DNA from: Hemileia vastatrix
Taxonomy: Eukaryota; Basidiomycota; Pucciniomycetes; Pucciniales; Zaghouaniaceae
DNA length: 64,000 nucleotides
Assembly (NCBI GenBank): GCA_030280995.1
Contig: JASXTE010000012.1
Coordinates: 11,754,001-11,818,000, forward strand
Direction of reading: 5' to 3'
This document shows positions 24,149-35,362 of this stretch, one piece after another; within the stretch, counting starts at the first letter, position 1, and every line of letters begins with the position of its first letter. The notes under the pieces were generated by a model. The model was not told the DNA's origin, searched no databases, and saw nothing but the letters and a program-made list of their open reading frames with translations. The translations under genes were made by a program, and so were the position numbers.

Positions 24149-25988
24149 TTATTTTGATTTAAATTTTTTCAAAAGGTTTATAAGATCAGAAACTTCATTT
24201 TCTGAAATCCACTGGTAACATTCACTTGATTTATTTTTAAATCTTAATAGATACTCAACTCCCTTTTCTTTAGTAAGGTGTCTCTTTTTAAGTATCTTTT
24301 CAACTTCTGCCTTTTCAACTATTTCTTCAGGTTTCTTTTTATGCCTTCCTGATCTTCTTGGAAATAGAGCAGTATCATTAGAATTGTATGGTTTTTAAGA
24401 GAAATAGGAAATACTGGATGTTTTCTATCATATGGTGCATATACAATAACTTCAACAAAATTGTTACCAACCATCTTTTTTACTAAAAATGGTCCAATGA
24501 ATGGATCCTTTAATTTAAAATTTCCATTTAAATTGAAATTTAGTGTAGAAATAAGGACTTCATCACTCTCTTTGAACATTTGTTCTTTATGGGCTTTATA
24601 CCATCTTTTCTTCTCATACTCAAACGCCTTATTTATACATTCTTGAGAATTCTTTCTGTATAATTCTTGCATCTGAAGAAAAAACTTTGTACCTGGATGG
24701 ATATCCAATCTAGGTAATTTATTAAGATTTTTAGCAGGGGTATTAGGTACATAACCCAACCATAACTCAAATGGCTTTTTTCCAGTGACAGAATGTACTG
24801 TACTATTGTATGCAAATTCTAAACCTGGAATAAGGGTTACCCAATCATGTGTGAATTTTTCATTGTCTTTAAAGTTAAGACAAAAAGCACAATATATTCT
24901 TATCATATCTTTTAAATTTTGTATCATTCTTTCTGCTAGACCATCAGTTTGTGGATGGTGTGCTGTAGAAAGTTTAAATTGACGCCCTGAAACATCCATA
25001 AGTGATGTCCAGAACTCAAAAGTATATTTAGGATCTCCTTCTGAGACTATTTCTTTGGGAAAACCTGCTATATTTAAAATTTGTGTCCACCATAAAAAAG
25101 CTAAGTCTTTTGCAGAAACCTCTTTGTGGGTAGGAATAAATTTACACATTTTTGTAAATCTATCTACAATTACCCAGCAGGAGATATAACTCTTATGCCC
25201 TGCTATTGGAAAACCTGTTACAAAGTACATGTTAATTATTTCCCATTGGGATTTTGGTTGCTCAATTTGTTGTAATAAACCAGCTCGTTTGCCTCTTAAT
25301 CTTTTAGATTTTTGACAAGAATCACATGTCTCAACATATTTTTAAACATCATCAGACATGTTAATCCACCAAGCTGTGTTTTTTACTCTGGTTAATGTTT
25401 TATGGTAGTCAAAATGACCTTCTCAGATATCATCATGACATATACTTAACATTAATTCCTTCACTGAAGGGGAAATTAAAATTACATTACTTAAGTTTTT
25501 CCTGTAATATATAAAATCATACTCAATGGATAGTTTTCCTTTTTCTAATGCCTCTTTATACCTAGTTGGTAATGTTTTTATTAAAACATTCATTGAAGCA
25601 TTAGGCGGATCATTTAATATTTTAGTGAGTTTACTCAAGTCAGGATCTGAAGCATACATGTCAAGTATTGATTGCATAAATTCATCCTCAAGATCTACAA
25701 TATAAATGCCATAAATGTTAACAATCTCTGAATCAGGAACATAAGCAGGATTATCATCATTATTAGGCAGAGGTACTCTAGATAACAAATCTACATTAGA
25801 TTCTAAGGTTCCTTCTCTGTGTGTAATAGTCATCCATCCTCTGTATTCTTGTACAGCCTATTTCCATCTAAACATGTGTATATTAGGAGTTTTCATGTTT
25901 AAGAGTGACTTAAATGCACTACAGTCAGTTATTAACTCAAATTTTTGGTCTTCAAGGTAATAATGTAGCTTCTCAAGAGCCCATACTG
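24149..25988 (-). pseudogene. Pol 3' half of B2 (RNase H end, integrase, chromodomain)
   Basis: On the minus strand this reads from the RNase H C-terminus (M-T-I-T-H-R-E-G near 25830) through the linker (25423-25833), then the H2C2 region, then the integrase core (24319-25230), to a chromodomain ending K-K-F-K-S-K at 24149. The second integrase block reads S-E-G-D where B1 has S-D-R-D, so a catalytic Asp is replaced. Frameshifts near 24395 and 25240 and other stops break the frame. At the position of the B1/B3 stop (21517 in B1) B2 still has a sense codon (K-E-Q). C2 interrupts the gene at 25989-25993, and a further 37 bases of it lie at 34429-34465, where the copy is truncated. Confidence 0.85.
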
Positions 25989-25993
25989 CTGCC

Positions 25994-26763
25994 TGTCACG
26001 CGCCACCTGACACTCAAGGCAAAAGCAGCTCATTAAATCAATAATATCAAGTTCTAAATCTATACTCAAAGCGCAGAAAGCAATTCTCCATAGCAACTTC
26101 AATTCCCCTTTGTGTACTTACTGTTCAACTGCGCTAGCCTAAACTCTAAATCTAAATTAGTCAATCTCTCAATAGTGTGCCTTAGTCTCATTTTCAATAA
26201 GGGACGCACAGCACTATGATCAACGTAATAGTACATTAGTAGTCTTCATTAAAAGTTTTTTAAATAATTAAAAAGGGTAAATTGAGAATGGACGGATATT
26301 AGCGAAGAGGGTCTAAGTGTATGTTAGTAATGGTCAATGGTATGGGAATGGTGCGATGAGAGGGAGGTCAATGCGAGGAGGAAGAAAGGATATAAAAGGG
26401 TTGGGTATTTGGTTCGATATTCCTTAGAATTAAATTATAAAACGTATTTACATTTAATAGTGGTAAAATCTTTAATTTAAATCATTGTTATTGTATCTTT
26501 CTTTTATTTTCTCAATAATCATTTCTAAATCCTAAAACTTTGATTATTGAGTTTCCAACCCTTCGTGAGATCTTAAGAATTCCTATTACCTTTGAAACTA
26601 TCTTATAATTCTTCTCGAACATACCTCAAACCCGTAGCTCTTACTTTGAGTGACATTCGAATCACTTCATCGAATCATTCCTCTGTGCTTCGAAGGAGTT
26701 TCTAAATCCCTCATCTCACTTTCAGGAGCATCCTCGACCTTGTGCCTAGGTCATCCGGTGAAA
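25994..26763 (+). repeat. 5' LTR of C2
   Basis: It starts TGTCACGCGCCACCTGACAC and ends GGTGAAA. It is the same length as the 3' LTR (33654-34423), with few visible mismatches. Confidence 0.93.
26391..26398 (+). promoter_or_regulatory. TATA box in C2 5' LTR
   Basis: TATAAAAG lies 27 bases before AGAATTAAATTATA (26426-26439), the expected transcription start region and the inferred self-primer. Confidence 0.65.
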
Positions 26764-26778
26764 GTATAATTTAATTCT
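26764..26778 (+). promoter_or_regulatory. Putative self-primer binding site of C2
   Basis: GTATAATTTAATTCT begins right after the LTR. Fourteen of its bases are perfectly complementary to 26426-26439 near the predicted mRNA 5' end. This fits Tf1-type self-priming rather than tRNA priming. Confidence 0.6.
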
Positions 26779-26835
26779 TCGTAGTTCTCATTCTTTGCAC
26801 TACTACGTCCTTTTAGGTGTTTTTAAAGTTTTAAA

Positions 26836-28023
26836 ATGGCCCCTGTTCAACGCACTCCTCCTATGGGCGCTACTACTAGAGCTTGCACTAGGGGCAGGCC
26901 AACAGCCACAAGGTCTGTTTCCCGCACTCACTCTTTGGAACCACTCCACCTTAGGGAACGGAAACATTCAGTTCAATCTGTTGAAGACATCCCACAAGAT
27001 TTTGAGGATTCTAGTGATGAAGAAGAAGGAGAGGATACAATGCACGAGGCACCATCCGCCCCAGCCAATCACCCTTCTGGTCAATCCTCAGAACCTAGAC
27101 CATCTAACTCTCTGGAAGATTTCATGAGACTTTTCATGAAAACCCTTTCAAATCCAACGTCTTCAGAGGGATCTAAGTTCAAAACTCCTTCTATGAAATC
27201 TCCTGACAAATTCGACGGAGATCACCCCGACAGATTGCAACCCTTCTTGCAAACCTGCAAGCTACTGTTCCATAATGACCCTTGAACCTTTAATAGCCAC
27301 CGATCAAAGGTTGTTTACGCTTCTTCATTCCTAGCCGGGAAAGCAGCAAGATGGTTTGAACCTTATCTGCTCATGCTTTCTTTGACAGAAACCCACTTAC
27401 TTATCAATAATTGGGAAAAGTTCGAAGACCAACTTTTTACGTTGTTTGGGGACCCTAATGAAACTGACAACGCAGAAATTGAACTTGATTTTCTTCGCAT
27501 GAGTGATAATGGTAAAGCCTCTGAATATATCTCGAACTTCAGAGCACTTCAAACTCGAGTAGGTTGGAATGATGCTGCCCTTAAGTATCATTTCAAGAAA
27601 AGACTTCCTTCGAGGATTCTGGATCAATTAAATCTTCACGTTCAGAAGATGACTACTTTAACGGATTTAATGGATCAAACCCTCGAGCTTGACTACGTTT
27701 ATCAAGGACGACTTCAACATTGTTGATATGCCAACAAATCTCAAGGCCTAAATTTTAAATCGGGATCTTCTTCACACCCACAAACAAATCAATCCTCCTC
27801 GACTCAATCCAAACCCAATAAGGGAAAGGATAAACCTTGACCAAAAGGCTCGACCCCAGGCAATATCAGCAAAGTACTGGATCCTAAAGGGGAACTTAAA
27901 GAAGCTGAGAGGAAGAGATGAGAAGATAATGGGTAATGTATGTATTGTGGGGGTAAGCACAAGTTGGAAGACTGTGTAAAGTTGAAGGAAAGAGAAGGTA
28001 CTAGTTCAAAGTCAAAAAACTAG
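26836..28023 (+). pseudogene. gag: Gag of C2
   Basis: The ATG at 26836 starts MAPVQR, with the same basic N-terminus, acidic region and capsid domain as C1. The zinc knuckle near 27937-27981 is intact in its cysteines and histidine (C-x2-C-x3-H-x4-C). The frame is interrupted by TGA at 27283-27285 (C1 has CAA there), a TGA at about 27724 and further stops between 27838 and 27936. It ends with AAC TAG TAG at 28018-28026. Gag would package the RNA and assemble particles. This copy cannot make the full product. Confidence 0.88.
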
Positions 28024-28057
28024 TAGATAGTTTACTTGTGTGCAAAGAAAACTATCT
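28014..28057 (+). promoter_or_regulatory. -1 frameshift signal of C2 (gag/pol)
   Basis: The heptamer A AAA AAC is at 28014-28020 in the Gag frame, with TAG directly after it. A perfect 9-bp stem pairs 28025-28033 with 28049-28057. The -1 frame is open from the slip site into the protease (L-V-D-S-L-L-V-C-K). Confidence 0.78.
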
Positions 28058-31000
28058 TATCTCTCCCAGTGCACAGAACCTCCATCTCCTAAGGACTGGA
28101 GTTGCCTTAAATCACTTGAGATTCATTCTTTTTAAGGAGGATATCCCCTTCAGTTGTCTTATAGACTCTGGAGCTTCAATTTCTTTTGTTAGTTTATCTT
28201 TTTCCGAGAAGCTTCAACTAACATTTACAGATGTCAATCGAACTCCAATCTATTTGGTCGAATCAGAGGAACCCAAATATTGGGTCAGTAAGAAAGTTTT
28301 ATGGGTTTTCAACTTTCCGAACTTCCCCCCCTTCGAGTGGGAATTATCAGTCTTGGACACCCCAAGGATGGACGATACCATTCTTGGCCATGACTTTTTA
28401 GCGCATTGGAATCCCGAAATTGATTGGACTAAGGGATTGATCACCGCACGCTCTAAGTATATTTCTGATTCTTCAATGCAGGTCAATAGGGAGTTAAACA
28501 ACCCGCCTGACAACGTCCTGCAAGAGGACAAATCTCTTCCAGATGACTTTCAAGCATCTGATCTTTCTCTAAATGAGCAATTGGCTAACCCTTCTAGCTC
28601 GATAACTTCACTGGAAGAGGATTTAAATTGCCTCGAATTAATCGAATTCTGCTCTCTCAATACAGGTATCCCCTCGACAGATTCTCTCAAAGATGAAGAG
28701 GACGACCAAATCAACATTGAAGCCATTAAATAAACTCTACCAGAAATCTACCACGATTTCCTTGATGTTTTCTCAATCCGCAAGGCCAATAAGTTACCAC
28801 CTCATCGACCCTACGACCATCAAATAGAGTTAATAGGCCCAGTACCTCCGGCAGGTCCTGTCTATTCTTTGTCAAAGGACAAATCTCAAGTTCTTTGAGA
28901 CTACATTGCAGAGAATGTAGCCAAAGGTTTCATCAGAGCCAGTAAATCTCCAACCAGCTCCCCTGTCCTCTTTGTAAAAAAGAAGGACGGTAGTCTTAGG
29001 TTGTGTGTTGACTATAGAAATCTCAACACAGTCACTAAGAAGAATGCATATCCTGTTCCTCCTATGTCATTACTTCTTACCCTTTTCAATGGTGCTAATC
29101 TCTTTTCTAAAATTGATCTTAGAGGCGCTTACATTTTGATTCGCATTGCAGAAGGTCATGAACCACTGACTGCAATGCACACTAGATTCGGTAGTTTTGA
29201 ATGTTTAGTTATGCCTTTTGGATTATGTAACGCACCTTCAACTTTTCAAACTTTTGTTAATGACATCTTTCAAGATGTTGTTGAACAATTTGTAGTCGTG
29301 TATTTAGATGATATTTTAATATTCTCGAAAACACTAGATGAACATATTCATCATGTTCGACAGGTCCTAAATTGTCTTTGAGATCATGTCTCTACGCCAA
29401 GCATAATAAATGTGAATTCCACCTCAAATCAATTGATTTTTTGGGTTTTACGTTGTCCACTGATGGTTTAGTCATGGATGACAAAAAAGTCCAGAAAATC
29501 CTGGAATGGCCTGAGCCCAAAAACATTAAATCTCTTCAAGGATTTTTGGATTTTTCCAACTTCTATAGAAGATTTATTAAAGATTACTCTAAAACTATTT
29601 CCAATCTTACTTCTCTTCTTAGAAAAGACGTTCCTTTTGTTTTTACTTCTACAGCACGAAAGGAATTCGAAGCACTAAAAACGGCGTTCACCACAGCCCC
29701 AATTCTTCGACATTTTGATCCTTCTGCTTTGACAACAGTTGAGACAGATGCGAGCGATTATGCTATTGCAGGGGTCATCTCCCAATTAAATCCTGAAACA
29801 AATTTGTTTCATCCTGTTGCTTTTGAGTCACGCAAACTCATAGCCGCAGAATTAAATTATGAAATTCATGACAAAGAGCTTTTAGCTATTATCCATTGTC
29901 TTAAAAAATGGCGTTCTTTTCTTCTCAGCCTAGATAGTCCTTTTCAAATTTTAACAGATAATAATGCTTTAAAATACTTCATGTGTTCTAAAGTGTTAAC
30001 CAGGCGTCAAGCCAGGTGGGCTGAATTTTTGTCTGAATTTTCCTTCTCTATTTCCTATTGCCCAGGTAAAAACTGCATTGTCCCAGATATCTTGTCACGT
30101 TGGGACAACGTTTACCCACAGCGGGGGGACGCATTTGCTGACAAGAACCCAGCAAATGTGCAATCAATTTTCAACGAATCAATGTTAACGACTCATCAAC
30201 TTAATTTGATGACAATTCAATTTTTTGGAAACCCACTATCCAACATCCTCGAAGATCAGTTGAAGGACAAATATTGTTTAGGGTTAAAAGACAGAATACT
30301 CTCCAAGCAAGGGGCCAAAAGATTTAGTATTGAATCAGGTCTATTAGTTTTTGAAGGTAGAGTAGTCATACCCGACAACAATGAGATAAAATTATGGATT
30401 TTCAACAGTCGACATGATTCTCCATTAGCTGGTCATTTTGGGGTTGATAAAACCTACCAGTTAATAGCGAGGGATTTCTTCTGGCCAGGTATGACCAGGG
30501 AAATCAAGGCCTATATAAAAGCTTGTTACGAATGTAATAGGAATAAGGTTCCCCGTCACAGGAAGCATGGGTTGCTTCAACCACTTCCTATTCCCTCTAA
30601 ACCTTGGGAATCTTTATTGATGGATTTCATTTCTCAACTTCCTTTTTCTAATGATTTTGATGCTATATTAGTAATAGTAGATAGATTTTCAAAAATGTCT
30701 ATTTTCATTAAAACCACTACTACTGCTACAGCAGAAGATTTGTCAAAATTGTTTCTAGAATATGTATTTTCCAAACACGGCTTAACAAATGATATTATTT
30801 CAGATAGAGGCTTATTGTTCGTATCCACATTCTGGACCCAACTGTGTCAACAACTCAATATCACGAGGAACCTCTCCACGGCCTATCACCCTGAAACCGA
30901 TGGTCAAACAGAAAGAGTTAACCAAATCCTCAAACAATATCTTCAAATGTATGTCAGTTGCCAACAAGACAATTGGACCACATGGTTACCACTGGCAGAA

Positions 31001-31669
31001 TTTGCTTATAATAACTCGACTCATTCTTTGACATGACAATCTCCCTTAGAAACCATTTATGGACGACATCCTTGATTCAACTCAATCCATGTAGGAACTA
31101 ATCATTCTGCGGAACATTATCTTCGAACTATATCACGACTCCGAGAAGAACTTAAAACAAATTTGGAATCAGTGATTCAAAGATACAAGGAACAGGCCGA
31201 CAAACATCGACAATCTGCTCCTTCCTTTAAACCAGGCAACAAACTATGGCTCGACGCACGAAACATTCGAACAACACGACCATCAAAGAAACTGGCTGAA
31301 AAGTGCTTGGGACCATATGAAATCGACTCTGAAGTCTCTAAAACTGAATTTCAACTCAAGTTACCTCCTAAATGGCAGGCGATTCACCCTGTTTTTCATG
31401 TATCACTCCTGGAACTGGCTCGAGAAATATACCCGGGCAAGAACCAACCCCCTCCGGAACCAGTTGAAGTAGAAGATCATCTAGAGTGGGAAGTAAGTCG
31501 TATCCTTGATTCAAGAATGCGCAAGGGGAAACTTCAATACCTCGTGGAATGGGAAGGCTTCCTCAATAACTCAGACAAAACATCCTGGGAACCAGCCATT
31601 AATGTTTCTAACACCCCTGAACTCCTAAAATCTTTTCATTTGAAATATCCTTTAAAACCAAAACCTTAA
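28020..31669 (+). pseudogene. pol: Pol of C2: protease, RT, RNase H, integrase, chromodomain
   Basis: Protease: L-I-D-S-G-A-S near 28160. [10 protein letters not shown] near 28996, D-L-R-G-A-Y, and [10 protein letters not shown] near 29300. RNase H: E-T-D-A-S-D-Y-A near 29740 and D-K-E-L-L-A-I. Integrase: H2C2 (H-F-G then C-Y-E-C-N-R-N-K, about 30410-30550), core M-D-F, S-D-R-G and Q-T-E-R (about 30620-30920). The chromodomain is near 31480-31620 (E-W-E-V-S-R-I-L-D, W-E-G-F, W-E-P). The C-terminal frame 31163-31669 is open. Breaks: TAA 28732-28734, TGA 28896-28898, TGA 29379-29381 with a frame change, and a TGA near 31035. Only a few changes separate it from a working polyprotein. Confidence 0.92.
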
Positions 31670-32583
31670 AGTTTCTTTTATTTTAAATTTTCTTTTTCTT
31701 TTTCTTTTTTTCTTTTTCTCTTAAAAAATCTAAAACACCTCTTAAATCTCTTAGCCTTGTTTTCTTTTTTTTCTCCCTTCTTTTTCTTTCTTCTCCTTCT
31801 ATAAAATTTTCTCCAAAACCAACTAAAAGTAAAATCAAAAAAAATAAAATAAAACAAAATAAAATAAATAGAATAAACATAAATAATAAAATAAAATAAA
31901 AAACTCTTAAATCTCTCTAAATATTTTCTTTCTCTTTTCTTTTTCAATTCTCTAAATACATTCTTTTCTTAAATTTAAAATTCTCTTTAAAAATTTCTTT
32001 TCTAAAAATTTATTCTCTCTTTAAAACTTTCTTTCCTTTGAATCATCAAAATCTTGTACGACACGACCATTTCCTCGAACTTAACTTCAACCTCTAAATC
32101 TCCATATAAAAATTCTTTGAACAAATGATTCTTCTTTTTCAAATTCTCTTTAAATTCTAAATTCTGTTTTTTTTTCTTCTTCCTCTCTTTTCAACTAAAA
32201 AATTCCTAAAAAAATCAATAAACAACTTTTCACAAATAACAAATTCTTCTTTCATTAAATTCTCATTTCAACAAACTCATCTCAATCACCAACCATTTTT
32301 TTTCTTTCTTTCTCTCTTCTCTTACATAAAGTTTTCTTTTAAAAAAACTTAAAACTTCCTTCAATTAAATAACTTCTTTCTTTCTTATTTAAATTTCTTC
32401 TTTCAAATTCTAAAGCAAAATTTTATTTAAAACTTTTTTTTCTCTCTCTCCCAAATCTTATAAAAAATAATAGTATTCACCTACAATAATAAAAAAATAA
32501 AATAAAATAAAATAAAATAAAATAAAATAAAATAAAAAACTAAAATACAATTCTACTTTTCCACTTCTTTACATCTCTCCTTT
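31670..32583. other. Pyrimidine-rich spacer of C2
   Basis: CTT/TTTC-rich plus strand with AAAATAAAAT runs, including about ten tandem AAAAT/AAATA units near 32488-32536. It corresponds to 12037-12908 in C1. No gene is seen, and the minus-strand open frames here are low complexity. Confidence 0.6.
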
Positions 32584-33541
32584 TCATTTCAAATTTTTCT
32601 CTTTTAATTTTTCTCGAACAAATCTTTTCATCTTCTCCAAAATTACCCTTATCTTCTTCCTGCATTTCTCAAATACCTCCTCCTCTCCTACCGGAACCAT
32701 CTCTCCAATCTCCAAGAGTTCCTCTGCCACGTCAAAGGAAGCAGCGTCAATAATTGTATCGACCTCCCCACAAAACTCTTCTGCAAACCTTACTCGTCGA
32801 CCCTGACGAGGTTTCTTCGACCACACCTGGTCCAGCGTGTCCTCAGGTTCTTCGATTCCACCTGTGACCGGAGGGTTTGCCTCAGTTGGCAAAAGAGACG
32901 CAGGCTCCCCAATTGGGTCTTCAATGGTATTCAATGTCTAAACAAAACTCATCAGTAACCTCATCCCTAAAAAACAACAACTAAAAGCTTACTTCAAAGA
33001 TGGGGTCAGGTTCTAAGAACAACCTTGGAGCCACCTCTACCTCTGCTTCTCTCTCCTCCTTGTCATCTTCAATGACCACCCGTTGTTTCTTGGGTGTCCG
33101 CCCTGGAACAGGGACTTCATCCTCATCTTCCTCCACCAATTCGTCGACTTCTTCTTTGACACCCCGTTTCGAACTTGTGGCCTGGGTTACCCAGGTTGTG
33201 ATCTCGTTGTTCAACTCCTTATCATTCTCCCCCACCGATTGATTGTCTCCAACCAAGACATCCCAAATGTCTTCAACCACCTCTTTTGTTTTAGGGATCA
33301 CCCAAAACTTGGTCTTGGTAAATCGTTGTTCGATCTCTGCATTCTTTGTCAACGCATCGCACGCCACTCGTCGCCAACGGCAAAACTTGCATTTCTGGCG
33401 AGGGCCTCGAGTCGCCATACTTTTGACAAAGAAGTATTCCATAGCTTCACAAGCCGTGGAAGCCTGGGAAAACTGCCGAGTAATCATTCCCCCATCCGCT
33501 TTAGGGTGTGGAGGCGTAGGTGTTGCAGTAGGACAATTCAT
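32584..33541 (-). CDS. Antisense two-exon cysteine-motif protein encoded in retrotransposon C2
   Basis: I do not recognise a named family. Exon 1 runs from the ATG at 33541 to 32993 (183 codons) and exon 2 from 32937 to 32584 (117 codons plus stop). The intron 32938-32992 is 55 nt with GTAAGC donor and TTTAG acceptor, and the join is in phase. The 300-residue product has a Pro/Thr-rich start and a motif C-x2-C-x6-C near residues 50-60 (KCKFCRWRRVACDA). Then come W-V-I-P-K-T-K-E-V-V-E-D-I-W-D, a long acidic region with basic K-K-Q-R patches, and a Lys/Arg-rich predicted helix at the C-terminus. It is transcribed against pol, between pol and the 3' LTR. The C1 copy keeps the same splice sites. 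A nucleic-acid-binding or regulatory role is inference from the basic cysteine motif. Confidence 0.72.
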
Positions 33542-33653
33542 TATAATAGGGAAATTAATAAATAAGAAGAAAAAATATGTATAGAGGAAGGGAAACTAGT
33601 GTGAGAAGATGGCTCAAGCTCAACAGAGCTCGTGATTCTTATACCTGGGCATC

Positions 33654-34423
33654 TTTCACGCGCCACGTGACACTCAAGGCAAAAGCAGCTCATTAAATCA
33701 ATAATATTGAGTTCTAAATCTATACTCCAAGCGCAGAAAGCAATTCTCCATAGCAACTGCGATTCCCCTTTGTGTACTTTCTGTTCAACTGCGCTAGCCT
33801 AAACTCTAAATCTAAATTAGTCAATCTCTCAACAGTGTGCCTTAGTCTCATTTTCAATAAGCAACGCACAGCGCTATGATCAACGTAATAGTACATTAGT
33901 AGTCTTCATTAAAAGTTTGTTAATTAAGTAAAAGGGGTAAATTGAGCATGGACGGATATTAGCGAAGAGGGTCTAAGTGTATGTTAGTAATGGTCAATGG
34001 TATGGGAATGGTGGGATGAGAGGGAGGTCAATGCGAGGAGGAATAAAGGATATAAAAGGGTTGGGTATTTGGTTCGATATTCCTTAGAATTAAATTATAA
34101 AATGTATTTACATTTAATAGTGGTAAAATCTTTAAGTTAAATCATTGTTATTGTATCTTTCTTTTATTTTCTCAATAATCATTTCTAAATCCTAAAACTT
34201 TGATTATTGAGTTTCCAACCCTTCGTGAGATCTTAAGAATTCCTATTACCTTTGAAACTATCTTATAATTCTTCTTGAACATACCTTAAACCAGTAGCTC
34301 TTACTTCGAGTGACATTCGAATCACTTCCTCGAATCATTCCTCTGTGCTTCGAAGGAGTTTCTAAATCCCTCATCTCACTTTCAGGAACATCCTCAACCT
34401 TGTGCATAGGTCGTCTGGTGACA
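33654..34423 (+). repeat. 3' LTR of C2
   Basis: It starts TTTCACGCGCC (TG changed to TT) and ends TCTGGTGACA. The target duplication CTGCC follows at 34424-34428, and B2 sequence resumes after that. Confidence 0.93.
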
Positions 34424-34428
34424 CTGCC

Positions 34429-34465
34429 TAACATTCAAGTTGAGTAGCACCATATTTCAATTCAC
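34429..34465 (-). pseudogene. Truncated end of B2 pol (RNase H)
   Basis: It resumes the B2 sequence interrupted by C2 and matches the complement of B1 around 20070-20105. Similarity stops after TTCAC at 34465. The 5' two thirds of B2 are missing. Confidence 0.75.
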
Positions 34466-34485
34466 TACACCACAGAAAAATTGGG

Positions 34486-34507
34486 GGGGTATTGCCAGCA
34501 ATACCCC
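34486..34507. repeat. Perfect 10-bp hairpin
   Basis: GGGGTATTGC, a CA loop, then GCAATACCCC. It lies about 20 bases beyond the truncation point of B2. Confidence 0.85.
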
Positions 34508-34980
34508 TTGCTTAAACTCCCTTGAGCCACGAATCTATGCCTGAATTATGCAAACATCATCACCATGGAGGAAATTGTTTGGCCTTAAATTTAGTCAGAG
34601 ATTTGTCACAAATTGAGCTGAAGATAAATCTACATTTATCATTTTTTGATCTTGCAAAAATCTAATTTGATCATGAGTTGAACTCCCTTTGAGCTCACTT
34701 TGATCTAACATAGGCTTTTGCATATCCAATATGTCAACTATTCACTTTCAAAAATATTTGTAATGAATTTCACATGGAATATCAGAACCAAAACCTGTAA
34801 TTTTGAGTAAATGGCTCCTTAACATGATTAATCTACAATAAAACACCATCAAAGTTCAATCTGATTACTGAAAACCTTTGGTAAAATGACTAATATATAT
34901 TTAAATTGGAAAATAATATTCCCTTTCTCAATTTTAAATTCAAAATATAAATCCTTGTTTCAAATGTGAATTTTGTAGAT

Positions 34981-35362
34981 TCCTTGCCTTTCTATATTAT
35001 GAGAAATATTTGAGGTATTGTACACCTTTTTAAATACGTTGTTGTGCTGCTAGAAATTATCTCTCTATAAATTCAACTTTATTGAAGCTTGATTCCAGAA
35101 TGATACATATTTTATAACTATTTTGTGATACAAGTCACTAGTAATAAAGTTAGAATTTTATCTGTCCTTTATCCTTGCCTTGCTATATTATGAGTAATAT
35201 TTGAGGTATTGTACACATTTGTAAATATGGTGTTGTGCTGCTAGAAATTATCTCTGTATGAAGTCAACTTTATTGAAGCTTGATTCCAGAATGATACATA
35301 TTTTATAACTATTTTGAGAAAAAAGTCACTAGTAATGAGGTTAGCCTTTTATCTGTCCTTTA
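34981..35362 (+). repeat. Two-copy tandem duplication, unit 191 bp
   Basis: 34981-35171 and 35172-35362 both start TCCTTGCCTT and share the block GTGTTGTGCTGCTAGAAAT-like and TTGAAGCTTGATTCCAGAAT, differing at scattered positions. No coding sense is seen. Confidence 0.85.

Larger units (their letters stand above)
25994..34423 (+). mobile_element. Ty3/Gypsy chromodomain retrotransposon C2 (8,430 bp, TSD CTGCC)
   Basis: C2 is a full-length element with two 770-bp LTRs, flanked by CTGCC (25989-25993 and 34424-34428), inserted in the pol of B2. It contains gag, a frameshift signal, pol and an antisense spliced gene. It is the better preserved of the two C copies. Confidence 0.95.

Noticed and set aside
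31678..31947. Minus-strand Lys/Glu/Arg-rich open frames in the spacer of C2
   Set aside because: They come from pyrimidine-rich low-complexity DNA and are not conserved in C1.
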